64,000 bases of DNA from NCBI GenBank assembly GCA_902363835.1, contig CABJBM010000021.1:1-64000 (forward strand), read 5' to 3'. The stretch's first letter is position 1. The number at the start of each line of letters is the position of its first letter. The DNA is from Lachnospiraceae bacterium. GTDB taxonomy: Bacteria; Bacillota; Clostridia; Lachnospirales; Lachnospiraceae. Below, one piece after another: positions 24,890 through 34,234 of this stretch. The position numbers and the translations under genes were made by a program. Under the pieces are notes generated by a model, which saw nothing but the letters and a program-made list of their open reading frames with translations, did not search any database and was not told where the DNA came from.

Positions 24890-25897
24890 TTATGGTTCTG
24901 ACTTACTTTTCTTTCCAAGCTTTCCGCTTCTTACGATCACGTCAATCAATACGGAGATTACCACAATGGCACCGATGACAATATTCCGGATGGCAACCGG
25001 AGCCCCTGCAAACTGAAGCCCATTCTGCAGCACTCCCCAGATGGAAGCACCGATCACCGTACCAATAAGAATTCCCTGGCCTCCCAAGGTTGAAACTCCT
25101 CCGATAACGGAAGCTGCCACAGCATACATTTCATAGGCATTACCAGCGTCCATGGTGCCCATACCGCTTGTCGCACAGATCACCAGCCCTACGATGCAGG
25201 AACAAAAGGAGCTGACCAGATAAGCCTTTGTGGTGGTTGCAACAATATTCACCCCGGATAGCTTGGATGCCTCTATATTGCTGCCGATCGCATAAATGTG
25301 CCGCCCGGTCCTTGTTTTACTCAATAAGAAATTAAATATCAGCCATAAAACAATGGATATGATCACTGTGTTATATACTCCGCCGACCTTTCCATAATAA
25401 AAGAAATCCCGGAACACTTTTGCCCTGTCTCCAATGGCATCGGTATTGTAATTGTTATTGACAATCTGGGCAATGCCTCTGGCAATTGTCATGGTTCCTA
25501 AGGTTGCAATAAAAGGCGGAAGCTTGCATTTTGCTACCAGGAGGCCGTTGACTACCCCTACGATCAGGCAGCACATCAGGGTAAGAATTACCGCCATCCA
25601 CGGATTCATTCCATGTGTCATCATGGTCGCAGATATCATGCAGCTCATTCCCACCACGGAACCGATGGACAAGTCAATATTTCCGGTGATCAATACATAG
25701 GACTGGCCGATGCCGATTAACAGAATCGGCGCAATCTGGCGTAAAAGGTTCGCAACATTTTTCCCGGAAAAGAATGTAGGGTTTATGATGCCAAAAACAA
25801 TGCACATGACGATGAGTCCTATGCCTACGGTGACCACCTGCCCCATCCCGCGAACGGCGAACAGCCTTTTATACCAACTCTGTCTTTTACTATTCAT
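24890..25897 (-). CDS. Ribose-type ABC transporter permease (RbsC-like)
   Basis: A 335-residue CUT2-family permease with about 8-10 membrane helices. Family marks include LITGNIDLSIGSVVGMSCM and ASVIGGVSTLGGQGILIGTVIGA. The start at 25897 has an AAGGAGAGG site; a longer start at 25951 adds only basic residues. It lies 22 bp after the ATPase gene and 71 bp before the binding-protein gene, so the operon order is ATPase, permease, binding protein, kinase. Confidence 0.93.
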   Translation of the reverse strand: MNSKRQSWYKRLFAVRGMGQVVTVGIGLIVMCIVFGIINPTFFSGKNVANLLRQIAPILLIGIGQSYVLITGNIDLSIGSVVGMSCMISATMMTHGMNPWMAVILTLMCCLIVGVVNGLLVAKCKLPPFIATLGTMTIARGIAQIVNNNYNTDAIGDRAKVFRDFFYYGKVGGVYNTVIISIVLWLIFNFLLSKTRTGRHIYAIGSNIEASKLSGVNIVATTTKAYLVSSFCSCIVGLVICATSGMGTMDAGNAYEMYAVAASVIGGVSTLGGQGILIGTVIGASIWGVLQNGLQFAGAPVAIRNIVIGAIVVISVLIDVIVRSGKLGKKSKSEP

Positions 25898-25919
25898 GTT
25901 ACCTCTCCTTGCCCTTCTC

Positions 25920-27422
25920 TTAACTGATCTTGCTTTCAAACTGAGTCGCAAATTTAAGGATCTGATCCTGGGTTGCCTCAGCTGTCATCATTTCCCCTGT
26001 AATCCTCCCGTCACACATAACAATGACCCGGTCACTGATACCAAGGACTTCCGGCATTTCCGATGAAACAAACAAAACGCCGATCCCCTTTTGCTTTAAT
26101 TCGTTCATCAGGTTATAGATTTCTACCTTTGCCGCCACGTCAATGCCTCTGGTGGGCTCATCAAAAATCACCACCCGAGAGTTTCTTGCCAGCCATTTTC
26201 CCACCACCACTTTTTGCTGGTTTCCGCCGGATAAGCTTCCTGCATCCACCTCGGCGTTTGGCAGCTTGATTTTTAAGGAAATCACTGTTTTATCCGTCAT
26301 TTCCCTTTCTTTTTTCCTGTTTACGATCCCTGTCTTTCCGCACAGCATATCCAGATTTGGAAGGGAGATGTTATCCCTTATGCTGAGCTTTGTGCAGAGA
26401 CCATCTTTTTTTCTGTCCTCAGGAGCCAGCACAATGCCTGCCTTTATGGAATCCTCCACCTTATGAATGATAACTTCTTTTCCATCCAGGAAAATCTGTC
26501 CTGATTCCTTTGGGTCTGCTCCGAATATGGCTCTGGTTGTCTCTGTCCTTCCCGCCCCCATCAGCCCTGCAATGCCCACGATTTCGCCTTCATGAAGCTC
26601 CAGACTGATGTTCCGGACCAGGTGCCCGGCATTTAGGTTACGGACCTCCAGGATTTTTTTACCTTTAGGGCAGGAGACCCGTGGGAATTTCTGCTTGATT
26701 TCACGTCCCACCATATTGGAAATGATCTCTTCCATCCGGTTCTGGTCAAAGTCCATGGAAGTGATGAACTTTCCATCCCTCATAATGGTGACCCTGTCTA
26801 CAATATGCTTCAGCTCTTCTAAGCGGTGAGATATGTATACGATCCCGCAGCCTTCCTTCTTTAATTTTTTAATGATCGTAAACAGATCATTGATCTCCTT
26901 TGAAGTCAGGGCCGACGTAGGCTCATCCATGATCAGAATCCTGGCATTCATGGAAAGGGCCTTGGCAATCTCCACCATCTGCTGTTTGGATACCGCCAGG
27001 TTGCCTACCAGCTCCTCAGGGTCCAGTTCAATGTTCATACGGCCCAGAATCTCGGCTGCCGCCTTATTCATCTCTTTTTCAGAAAGGACCAGCTTCTTTG
27101 TCCGTTCCCTCCCCAGGAAAATGTTTTCTGCCACGGTTAAATGCTGGCACATGTTCAGTTCCTGATGGATGATCGCTATTCCCAGTTCCTTTGCTTTCTG
27201 TGTGGTCATTTCCCGGATCTGGCCACCAAACACTTCTATGGTCCCCCCATCTCTTGGATAGACGCCGCTTAATATTTTTACAAGCGTTGACTTTCCCGCA
27301 CCGTTTTCCCCTAACAATGCCATAACCTCTCCTGATTTCAGATAAAAGGAAACATCGTCAAGCGCTTTTACACCAGGGAATGTCTTTGTAATATTCTGCA
27401 TCCGCACAATATCTTCCTGCAT
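25920..27422 (-). CDS. Ribose-type double ABC ATPase (RbsA-like)
   Basis: A 500-residue ATPase with two fused nucleotide-binding domains. The first half has Walker A GENGAGKSTLVK, signature AVSKQQMVEIAKAL and Walker B ILIMDEPTSALT. The second has the looser Walker A region GLMGAGRTETTRAIFG, signature LSGGNQQKVVVGKWLA and VVIFDEPTRGID, as normal for this family. It powers the importer of the following two genes. I use the ATG at 27422 (MQEDIVRMQNITKTFPGV); starts at 27437 and 27473 are also open. Confidence 0.93.
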   Translation of the reverse strand: MQEDIVRMQNITKTFPGVKALDDVSFYLKSGEVMALLGENGAGKSTLVKILSGVYPRDGGTIEVFGGQIREMTTQKAKELGIAIIHQELNMCQHLTVAENIFLGRERTKKLVLSEKEMNKAAAEILGRMNIELDPEELVGNLAVSKQQMVEIAKALSMNARILIMDEPTSALTSKEINDLFTIIKKLKKEGCGIVYISHRLEELKHIVDRVTIMRDGKFITSMDFDQNRMEEIISNMVGREIKQKFPRVSCPKGKKILEVRNLNAGHLVRNISLELHEGEIVGIAGLMGAGRTETTRAIFGADPKESGQIFLDGKEVIIHKVEDSIKAGIVLAPEDRKKDGLCTKLSIRDNISLPNLDMLCGKTGIVNRKKEREMTDKTVISLKIKLPNAEVDAGSLSGGNQQKVVVGKWLARNSRVVIFDEPTRGIDVAAKVEIYNLMNELKQKGIGVLFVSSEMPEVLGISDRVIVMCDGRITGEMMTAEATQDQILKFATQFESKIS

Positions 27423-27477
27423 AACTCTCACCCTCATACTTCTCTCAAATTCGTTGCAGTTCAGCCATGGCACTTAT

Positions 27478-27528
27478 CATTTGGCGAATTGAATGTATTC
27501 CTAAAAAACTTATGGATTCCGCCAAATG
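27478..27528. promoter_or_regulatory. Inverted repeat in the leader of the ribose-type operon
   Basis: CATTTGGCG (27478-27486) and CGCCAAATG (27520-27528) are perfect 9-bp complements 33 bp apart, downstream of the predicted promoter. They could pair in the leader RNA or bind a dimeric regulator. Confidence 0.35.
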
Positions 27529-27557
27529 CTTAAGATCTGCTGTAAGCTTCTGTAACC

Positions 27558-27591
27558 AGTATAGCATTGGAATCCCCTGGATAGTAGGGGA
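27558..27591 (-). promoter_or_regulatory. Extended -10 promoter with overlapping inverted repeat
   Basis: On the minus strand TGCTATACT is an extended -10 (core 27558-27563). The -35 is poor. In its place is an inverted repeat TCCCCT (27573-27578) / AGGGGA (27586-27591) with a 7-bp centre. The arrangement suits an activated promoter, with the AraC-type regulator at 30202-31809 as candidate. The remaining bases of the 277-bp gap hold no gene. Confidence 0.45.
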
Positions 27592-27699
27592 GATTCTTTC
27601 GTTTAAGGGGGGCAATCTTTGGCAGTCAAACCTCCTGCGCCGGACCATTGCCTGCAGAAACGAAAAACAGGCAGACACGCTGCCTGTTGATTCCTTTCG

Positions 27700-29145
27700 T
27701 TACCAGCCTACTTTATAAAACTCCTCCTTGGCATACTCTGCCGCTGCTTTTCCAGCCTGAAGGATTATCATCCGGTCAGATACATCCATGTTGTCAGCAA
27801 GGTTGCTGGTGAGAATGAGCACTGAGATCCCGCTGTTTTTCAGTTCCTGGATCAGATCCAGCACATAACGCCTTAAGTACATATCTCCCTTTGCCAGAGG
27901 CTGCACGCATACAACGACCTTTGGGTGAAGCAGATGGATCCGGTAATAAGCAAGCCCGTATCTTTCCTGCAGGCTTAAATGATCAATTTTAACCGCATCA
28001 ATGCAGGGGCCCACCTTTTTCATATATTCCTTCCGGACACTGCGAAGATGGCTGCGTTTTATATTCCCAAACCACACCTTCCGGTCCAGGAGAAAGGTCA
28101 GGTTTTCCATGTAACTCATATCCCGGAACAGGAAGGTTTCTGCCGGATCATCCGGAATAACGGCTACTCCTTCCTTAAAAAAGTCCACAGGCTCCTCTCC
28201 TGCAAAAATCCGTTCTCCCAGATAGATCCTGCCTCCGCTGATCCCTCTGCTGCCGGAGAGGACCTCCACCAAAGGCTCCCATGTCTGGTTATCCGTGTCC
28301 AGGATCATTAAGCATTCCCCTTTTCTCAGAGAAAAGCCCACCAGCTCTTTTCCATTTAAATGCACGCCTTCCAGCTTAAGGACAGCCTCCTCTTTTGGCT
28401 CCATGATCCGGCTGCCGGATAGGTCAAAGGATATGGAATAAGGCTGAAGGGCCGTTTCCACCATTTCTTCCTTTTCAAAAACCTTCCATATGGTTCCCTG
28501 ATGAAAAAGGGCCACCCGGTCTGCGATCTGGAATACTTCCTGATGGTGGTTCCCCATATAAAGAAATGCGGTTCCCCGCATCGCCTGCTCCCGGATAATA
28601 TCCTGGAACTGCTTTAGCTCCATCTGGCTTAAGAAGTTGCTGATCCGGTCCAGAATAATGAACCGGCACCCGGCCAGAATGGCTTTTAAAAGCTCTGCCA
28701 CACACCGCTCAAAGGCATTTAAGGTGGATACCCGGCGCTTTGGATCAATGGACAGCCCCAGAGAGCCCATTAAAAGTTCCACCTGATGATCCAGCACCTT
28801 GCTGTTGATGATATACTTTTTAAACCCTTTCCGCATGACAAACAGGTTATCAGATATGGTCAGGCTGTCTATGAGCCTTCCTCTCTCCTCAATGACATAG
28901 ACCCGGTTGTCCGTAAAATCAGAATGGGAATAATGGTTTACCCTGCTCCCTTCATAATAGACCCCGCCAAAGCTTATGGGAATATTATGGCAGATGAGGC
29001 GGATCAGCTGGTTACAGCCCTTGGCATCGGAAATGAGAAACCCCATAATCTCTCCCTTGAGAATATAAAAATCCAGATTATCCAGATACCTCTCCCCATT
29101 TTCTTCCAGGGTAACATGATTCAGCCGGAGAATTTCCTTTCTCAT
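27700..29145 (-). CDS. Degenerate double ABC-ATPase-like protein linked to a two-component system
   Basis: A 481-residue protein with the layout of an RbsA-type double ATPase but with every catalytic motif eroded. First half: the Walker A position reads SDAKGCNQLI (about residues 40-49, no GKS/T), the signature STLNAFERC replaces LSGGQ, and the Walker B FIILDRISN lacks the catalytic Glu. Second half: LDTDNQTWEPLV, LSLQERYGL and VVVCVQPLA stand at the same positions. It is unlikely to hydrolyse ATP. It starts 19 bp after a sensor kinase that has almost no extracellular part, in a regulator-kinase-pseudoATPase operon directly upstream of a real RbsA-type transporter. A role as signalling adaptor between transporter and kinase is my inference. 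It is a full open frame, so a plain pseudogene is unlikely. Confidence 0.75.
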   Translation of the reverse strand: MRKEILRLNHVTLEENGERYLDNLDFYILKGEIMGFLISDAKGCNQLIRLICHNIPISFGGVYYEGSRVNHYSHSDFTDNRVYVIEERGRLIDSLTISDNLFVMRKGFKKYIINSKVLDHQVELLMGSLGLSIDPKRRVSTLNAFERCVAELLKAILAGCRFIILDRISNFLSQMELKQFQDIIREQAMRGTAFLYMGNHHQEVFQIADRVALFHQGTIWKVFEKEEMVETALQPYSISFDLSGSRIMEPKEEAVLKLEGVHLNGKELVGFSLRKGECLMILDTDNQTWEPLVEVLSGSRGISGGRIYLGERIFAGEEPVDFFKEGVAVIPDDPAETFLFRDMSYMENLTFLLDRKVWFGNIKRSHLRSVRKEYMKKVGPCIDAVKIDHLSLQERYGLAYYRIHLLHPKVVVCVQPLAKGDMYLRRYVLDLIQELKNSGISVLILTSNLADNMDVSDRMIILQAGKAAAEYAKEEFYKVGW

Positions 29146-29164
29146 CTCATCACCTCTCTGTCAA

Positions 29165-30184
29165 TCAATCCTTTACCAGGGGAAGGGATATTTCCACATC
29201 CGTTCCGGCCTCTGCCTGGCTGTAAACGTGGATGCCATATTCCTCTCCAAAGAGCAGCTTGATCCTGTTATTGACATTCTGGATTGCAATGCCGCCTTTC
29301 CGGTCCGTATCAGGATTTACGTCATCTAAGGATAAGCTTCTGAGCTTTTCATTCAGCTTTCTCACCCTGTCCGCCTCCATGCCAAGCCCGTCATCAGACA
29401 CCTTGATAATCAGCCGGGTATCTGTCACCGAGATTTTGATGATCAGATGACCTTCTCCTATTTTCCGTTCAATCCCATGATAAATGGAGTTTTCAACCAC
29501 CGGCTGAAGGGTCAGCTTTGGCAGGCGGTATTGCAGGATCTCCATTTCGTCCAATTCCTCTGAAAATGCATACTGGATGCTTAACTGTAGTTTTTTCCCA
29601 AAACGGAACTGCTGGATATAGTAATAGTTTTCAATATTTGCAAGCTCATCCTCTAAGTTCACCAGATGATCCACATTGGAAATGGTATAGCGGAAAAAGG
29701 TGGCAAGGGCCTCCGTCATTTCCGCTATGCTGTCAACTCCCAGGGTCAGGGCTTCACTTCGTATTCCTTCCAGGGTGTTATACAAAAAGTGGGGATTAAT
29801 CTGGTTTTGCAGTGCCAGATATTCCGCCTGCTTTTTTGACACATTAATAAGCTCCCTGGTTCCCAGCATCTCCAGGAACCTTTGATTCACCTGCTCGGAT
29901 TCCGGACCGTATGGATAGCGTATTTTAAATAAGTCATTTAAAACACTGCCTGAGGCAAACTGCCGCTCTACCCGCCTGGTTTCCTCCAGTGGCTTATAAA
30001 TCCCATAATATCCGCCGTAAAAAAACAGGGCAATCAACAGGACTGCAGCCATTAAAAGCCACACTTGTTCCGGCTGCCCCATGGTCAGATAAAGGGCATA
30101 CCCAAGCAAAAGCATGAATCCCGCAAAAAGACCGGACAAGAGAAGAAGCACCCTGGCAGACAGAAACCGAAATTTTTCCTTCAT
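29165..30184 (-). CDS. YesM-type histidine kinase without extracellular sensor domain
   Basis: A 339-residue kinase. Two membrane helices (about residues 11-33 and 41-60) leave only about seven residues outside. After a short linker the His-kinase domain carries His132 in INPHFLYNTL, and the GHKL ATPase domain has VSDDGLGMEADRVR and GIAIQNVNNRIKL. It lacks the large Cache-type domain of normal YesM proteins, so it must sense through the membrane or a partner. It lies 17 bp after the response regulator and 19 bp before the pseudo-ABC gene. An AGGGAGG site precedes the start. Confidence 0.92.
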   Translation of the reverse strand: MKEKFRFLSARVLLLLSGLFAGFMLLLGYALYLTMGQPEQVWLLMAAVLLIALFFYGGYYGIYKPLEETRRVERQFASGSVLNDLFKIRYPYGPESEQVNQRFLEMLGTRELINVSKKQAEYLALQNQINPHFLYNTLEGIRSEALTLGVDSIAEMTEALATFFRYTISNVDHLVNLEDELANIENYYYIQQFRFGKKLQLSIQYAFSEELDEMEILQYRLPKLTLQPVVENSIYHGIERKIGEGHLIIKISVTDTRLIIKVSDDGLGMEADRVRKLNEKLRSLSLDDVNPDTDRKGGIAIQNVNNRIKLLFGEEYGIHVYSQAEAGTDVEISLPLVKD

Positions 30185-30201
30185 AATACGTCTCCTCCCT
30201 G

Positions 30202-31809
30202 TCAGGAATAAAGCTTCCGGTACTCATTTGGCTTTAATCCGGAATATTTTGTAAAGTTTTTAGTAAAGTACTTTACATCGCTGTACCCCACTTCCCCGCA
30301 TATGGAGGCCACGCTTAAATTGGTTTCCTTTAACAGGCTTTTTGCCTGCTCCATGCGCACCTCAGATAAAAACTCCAGAAAGTTCTTTCCTGTCTCCTTT
30401 TTAAACAGGGAGCTGAAATAGGTAGGATTGAATCCGGCGACTTCACTGACGGTTTCCAAGGTAATGGCTTCTTTATAATGATCCCTGATATACTTTTTTG
30501 CCATACGGATGGGCCGGTTATTCTCCTGCATCTTTCCGGCTACTGCCTTGTCATAGGAAACGGATATCTCCTTTATAAGGTAGTACAGAACCTCCCTTGC
30601 AGAGGAACAAAATTCCACCCCCTGATTAAACCGCTCCATGAAATTCTGCTCAATGGGAATCTTATGATTTTTCATGAAAAACAGATAGAGATTGCACACC
30701 TCCCGGCACATCTGCAAAATTTCATGTCCGGTCATGCCCGGCTGCTCCAAAAGCCCTTCTTTCAGCTTCTTTAAGCAGTCCCCCACCTGCTGCCGGTCCA
30801 GACTTTCCAGGGCCGCATTCATGTTCTGGTTAAACTGGGTGAACCAGGGGCTGGAGGCCAGATGAAAGGAGCCGCGAAGCTCTCCTTCCAAAAGCTTGCC
30901 GTTTCCGGCCACCAGCCGCTGTTCCACCAAATGCCTGGCAGATTTGAGGGAAACCCTTATCTGAGCCATATCCCATACGGTTGTGCCAAAGCCAATGGTC
31001 ACACGAAGACCTTCCAGAATGGATTCCAGTACAGCAAGCTCATTTAATATATTTTTACACTGCCTGCGGATCAGCTTCCTGCTTTCCTCCCCATAATTCA
31101 GGAATATATAAATATGGCTGTTTTCCACATACAATTCCCAGTCAAATACATGACCTTTCAGCATCTGCTCCGCAATCTGAGTTGTCTTTTCTGTCAGAAA
31201 TTCCAGGTTTTTCTCGTCAGGCATGGAAATTCCATCGAATTTGACACAGACAATCTGAAAACAGCCAGGCTTTAGCTGATAGTAATACTGCTTATTGATT
31301 TCTTCCAGGACTGAACAGTCCTGCTCGCTTCTGTCCCGGTACAGGACACTGGAAAACCAGGTGGTCCTCAGCCTTTCCGCATCGCTTTTTCTTGCAAGCC
31401 TGACCCGTTCCTCATAAGTAAGCTGTTCGTTTTTTTCATTGTACCTCTCTCTTATTTTTTCCAGAGTTTCCGTCAGTTCCTGTTTTTTAATGGGCTTTAA
31501 CAAATAATCGCTGACCCCATATTTGATCGCCGTCTGGGCATACTCAAAATGGCGGTATCCGCTGATGATCACAAACTCCACTCCCACATTCAGTTCCCTT
31601 GTCTTTTTCACCAGGTCCAGGCCGTCATATCCAGGCATCCGGATATCCGTAATCACCACATCAGGAGAAAGGGCTTCTATCTTTTCAAGGGCCTCGATCC
31701 CATTATTTGCCACCCCGCAAAGCTTCATATCCAGTGACTGCCAGTCAATCAGCTTTTCGATCAGCTGGCAGATCTTTTCTTCATCGTCTGCTATCAATAC
31801 TTTTAACAT
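30202..31809 (-). CDS. YesN-type response regulator with AraC DNA-binding domain
   Basis: A 535-residue regulator. The receiver domain has the acidic pair in LIADDEEK and phospho-acceptor Asp55 in VITDIRMPG; a middle region follows. The C-terminal AraC domain (about residues 435-532) includes LETVSEVAGFNPTYFSSLFKK and VASICGEVGYSDVKYFTKNF. I start at 31809 (MLKVLIADDEE) with a GGGGG site. It is the first gene of a three-gene unit with a kinase and a degenerate ABC protein, and probably controls the transporter operon at 22740-27422. Confidence 0.93.
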   Translation of the reverse strand: MLKVLIADDEEKICQLIEKLIDWQSLDMKLCGVANNGIEALEKIEALSPDVVITDIRMPGYDGLDLVKKTRELNVGVEFVIISGYRHFEYAQTAIKYGVSDYLLKPIKKQELTETLEKIRERYNEKNEQLTYEERVRLARKSDAERLRTTWFSSVLYRDRSEQDCSVLEEINKQYYYQLKPGCFQIVCVKFDGISMPDEKNLEFLTEKTTQIAEQMLKGHVFDWELYVENSHIYIFLNYGEESRKLIRRQCKNILNELAVLESILEGLRVTIGFGTTVWDMAQIRVSLKSARHLVEQRLVAGNGKLLEGELRGSFHLASSPWFTQFNQNMNAALESLDRQQVGDCLKKLKEGLLEQPGMTGHEILQMCREVCNLYLFFMKNHKIPIEQNFMERFNQGVEFCSSAREVLYYLIKEISVSYDKAVAGKMQENNRPIRMAKKYIRDHYKEAITLETVSEVAGFNPTYFSSLFKKETGKNFLEFLSEVRMEQAKSLLKETNLSVASICGEVGYSDVKYFTKNFTKYSGLKPNEYRKLYS

Positions 31810-31843
31810 GTTTATCCCCCTGCCATACCCCGTTTCTTTTGAC

Positions 31844-31849
31844 ATTATA
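31844..31849 (-). promoter_or_regulatory. Extended -10 promoter of the second two-component operon
   Basis: On the minus strand TGTTATAAT is a consensus -10 with TGn extension, 35 bp upstream of the regulator start. The -35 at 17-bp distance is weak. Confidence 0.5.
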
Positions 31850-31894
31850 ACATGTTCGTCCTGGGTAAGGAAGTAGTGTTAAAAAGAAAAGCAG

Positions 31895-32638
31895 TCATTC
31901 CCACTTGAAAAAGCGGAGAGAAATACTGATGCATATCACTGCAACCGCAATCATCACCATAACCGGAACGAAAACCTTATCCATTGGCTGACCCAGTGAA
32001 GAGGCTTTGAGAAGTTTAATTCCCTGCGTCAACGGCAGTAAATCCGCTGCTTTTTGAAACCCGGCAGGCATCACTTCGTAAGGCAGGGTGGCCCCTGAAA
32101 AAATAAGCATTGGAAAGTACAGAAGGCTGGCAGCAGCACCGGCTATTTTCGTATTCGGCGCAATTCCTCCCACCAGCAGCCCAATGCTGAACATAGACAG
32201 CATAACCAGCAAATATGCTCCCAGAAATTGAATCCATGAGCCTTTCAGCTGGTATCCGAAAAATATCACTCCTGTTGTGTAAACAAGAATAAGGGAAGCA
32301 ATGGAATAAAGTGCGTATATGACAATCTGCACCGCCAGGATCAGGGCGGGATCAGCGGGCGTTACTTTAAGCCGCTTTAATATCTTTCTGCTTCGATAAT
32401 CAGATACAACCAAAGGCAGTCCCATCACGCCTCCGGCACAAATGGCAATGGCTGATACCGCCCCAAAAGACTGTTCCAGAAACGTATATTCCGCATCGTC
32501 AAAAGCAGGTTTATTGCCAAAAACCGCTCCTAAAATAACAACCACAACAACAGGCATACAGATAGCAAAAATAAACATATCCAATCCTCGAAGGGACAAC
32601 CTGCCTTCTGTTATAAGTAATGTTTTAAATGTTTTCAT
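31895..32638 (-). CDS. ABC-2 type exporter permease
   Basis: A 247-residue membrane protein with about six helices, family ABC-2. Sequence such as GGVMGLPLVVSDYRSRKILKRLKVTPADP is the usual cytoplasmic loop after helix two, and YFPMLIFSGATLPYEVMP is characteristic. I start at 32638 because of a GGAGAGGAGG site; the longer frame from 32743 overlaps the ATPase gene in another phase. It overlaps the ATPase gene end by 14 bp, so the two form one exporter. Substrate unknown, possibly an antimicrobial or lipid. Confidence 0.9.
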   Translation of the reverse strand: MKTFKTLLITEGRLSLRGLDMFIFAICMPVVVVVILGAVFGNKPAFDDAEYTFLEQSFGAVSAIAICAGGVMGLPLVVSDYRSRKILKRLKVTPADPALILAVQIVIYALYSIASLILVYTTGVIFFGYQLKGSWIQFLGAYLLVMLSMFSIGLLVGGIAPNTKIAGAAASLLYFPMLIFSGATLPYEVMPAGFQKAADLLPLTQGIKLLKASSLGQPMDKVFVPVMVMIAVAVICISISLRFFKWE

Positions 32639-33356
32639 ATTCTTCCTCCTCTCCGGTATACCAAAGATATGCATCTTCAAATGTTTCATAAGGACTGGCT
32701 TCAACTGCTTCTTGAATGGTACCGTAAAATATGGCTTCTCCATTTTTTAAAATCATGATTTTGTCACAAAGGGCTTCCACCTCATCCATAAAATGAGAGG
32801 TCAGCAAAATGGTGATTCCTTTCTCTTTTAACTGGGAAAGGCTCTTCCACACTTCCCGCCGTGCCCTGGCATCAAGCCCTGTTGTCAACTCGTCTAAAAA
32901 GATCACCTCAGGATTTGGAATCAGCGCAAGCACGATAAAAAGCCGTTGCTTCTGGCCTCCTGAAAGTTCACTGACCATGCTTTGTAACTTGTCAAAAAGT
33001 CCAAACTGTTTTAGAAGAACCCTGTAATCCAAAGCGGCTTTGTAAAGGGAAGCGGTTGCTTCGCAAAGTTCAGCCACCTTTATTTTGTCCTGGTAATTGG
33101 CTTCCTGAAATTGAACACCAACCCTCTCAAACAGCTTTTTCCTGTCTTTTTGCGGATTCATTTCCAAAATGGATACTGTTCCCGTATCCGGTTTTTTCGT
33201 TCCCAGAATACATTCAATTGCAGTGCTTTTACCTGCACCGTTTGCTCCCAGCAAACCGAATACCTCTCCGCGACAAATTGAGATATTAATATTCTCTATC
33301 GCTTTAACATGGGCATAAGACTTGCAAAGCCCCTTTACTTCAATGGTTGTTTCCAT
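32625..33356 (-). CDS. ABC exporter ATP-binding protein
   Basis: A 243-residue ATPase with Walker A GANGAGKSTAIECILG, signature LSGGQKQRLFIVLAL, Walker B VIFLDELTTGLD (Leu replaces the usual Pro) and the His switch in LTSHFMDEVEAL. It belongs to the CcmA/drug-exporter branch and powers the permease at 31895-32638. Its AGGAGG site sits in a short inverted repeat (CTTTTTGT/ACAAAAAG, 33372-33393) that could mask it in the mRNA. A tandem-MerR regulator gene lies just upstream on the same strand. Confidence 0.93.
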   Translation of the reverse strand: METTIEVKGLCKSYAHVKAIENINISICRGEVFGLLGANGAGKSTAIECILGTKKPDTGTVSILEMNPQKDRKKLFERVGVQFQEANYQDKIKVAELCEATASLYKAALDYRVLLKQFGLFDKLQSMVSELSGGQKQRLFIVLALIPNPEVIFLDELTTGLDARARREVWKSLSQLKEKGITILLTSHFMDEVEALCDKIMILKNGEAIFYGTIQEAVEASPYETFEDAYLWYTGEEEEYENI

Positions 33357-33397
33357 GGGATAAAATCCCTCCTTTTTGTTTTTTCACAAAAAGAATA

Positions 33398-33419
33398 ACA
33401 CCAGAACAAAGTCTGGTGT
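33398..33419. promoter_or_regulatory. Palindrome between the MerR-type gene and the exporter
   Basis: ACACCAGA and TCTGGTGT form a perfect 8-bp inverted repeat with a 6-base centre, ending inside the regulator's stop codon. On the minus strand it is followed by TTATTCTTTTTG, so it may be a terminator. A half copy (AAGTCTGGTGT) recurs upstream of the regulator, which speaks for an operator. Confidence 0.55.
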
Positions 33420-34186
33420 CAAAGTGTAAGGTTTGTTTTAAATTGCTTTTTCATTTTCTCAAGATGAGCCACCATAACTTCCCCGTTTTGCTCCGCATAA
33501 TGTAAGGAGGTAAGCAGCTTGTCGCATACGGAAATAATATCGTCGTCTTCATCTGGCGTATCAATTACCTGCCGGATATTTGCCCCGGGATTCTGGGATA
33601 ATGTATTCAGCATTCGCAAAATTGCTGAAAGGGAGTAATTTGCGCAGCGCAGGGAGCGTATGATTTTAAGCCTGCGAATATCTTCATCCGTATAAACCCG
33701 GTAACCGTTTTGTTTTCGCTTTACAGCCAGCAGGCCGTTCATCTCCCAATTTCTCAAAGCATCCATTGAAATTTGCAAATACTCAGCCGTTTCTTTTCTG
33801 GTTAAAACCATAGTGTCAGTTTCTTGCCCCTGACTGGTTCCTGATAACAATCGTTCCGTAATTCCTATGGCTTCTTCAGCGTTTCTCTGCTCATTTCTTA
33901 TATGCTTCAAATATTGTTCTGTCAAACGGATCGCCTTGTTAAAATTCCCGGAAGCTGAGGTCTTAATAATGGTAATTGCCTGCTTTCTCAATCCATTTTG
34001 CAAAACTTCAACCTTTAATGCGATTCTTGCAAACTTAATCTGCTCCAAATGAAAATCCGTAAAAACGCGATAACCATTTGTTCTTCGCTCTGGTTTGGGA
34101 ATAAGCTCAAGTTCCTCATAAAGCCGTACCGTATTGGGATGAATTCCAATACTATGTGCAATTTCAGATGTCTTGTAAGTATTCAT
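33419..34186 (-). CDS. Transcriptional regulator with two MerR-type DNA-binding domains
   Basis: A 255-residue regulator with two MerR headpieces. The first (residues 4-70) has TSEIAHSIGIHPNTVRLYEE and RTNGYRVFTDFHLEQIK. The second (about 127-195) has RKETAEYLQISMDALRNWEM and KQNGYRVYTDEDIRRLK. Most MerR proteins have one such domain and an effector domain; here a short helical segment links the two and a helical tail follows. The gene lies directly upstream of the exporter genes on the same strand, and a shared CTGGTGT motif stands before both. Control of the exporter in response to its substrate is inferred. Confidence 0.85.
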   Translation of the reverse strand: MNTYKTSEIAHSIGIHPNTVRLYEELELIPKPERRTNGYRVFTDFHLEQIKFARIALKVEVLQNGLRKQAITIIKTSASGNFNKAIRLTEQYLKHIRNEQRNAEEAIGITERLLSGTSQGQETDTMVLTRKETAEYLQISMDALRNWEMNGLLAVKRKQNGYRVYTDEDIRRLKIIRSLRCANYSLSAILRMLNTLSQNPGANIRQVIDTPDEDDDIISVCDKLLTSLHYAEQNGEVMVAHLEKMKKQFKTNLTL

Positions 34187-34234
34187 TTTATTCTATCACC
34201 GCCATTCTGTTCTGCCATAATATCATCACATAAA

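Noticed and set aside
27700..29145. Pseudogene of an RbsA-type ATPase
   Set aside because: The 481-codon frame is uninterrupted, has a ribosome site, and sits in a tight operon. All motifs are altered in a consistent way, which fits a changed role better than decay.
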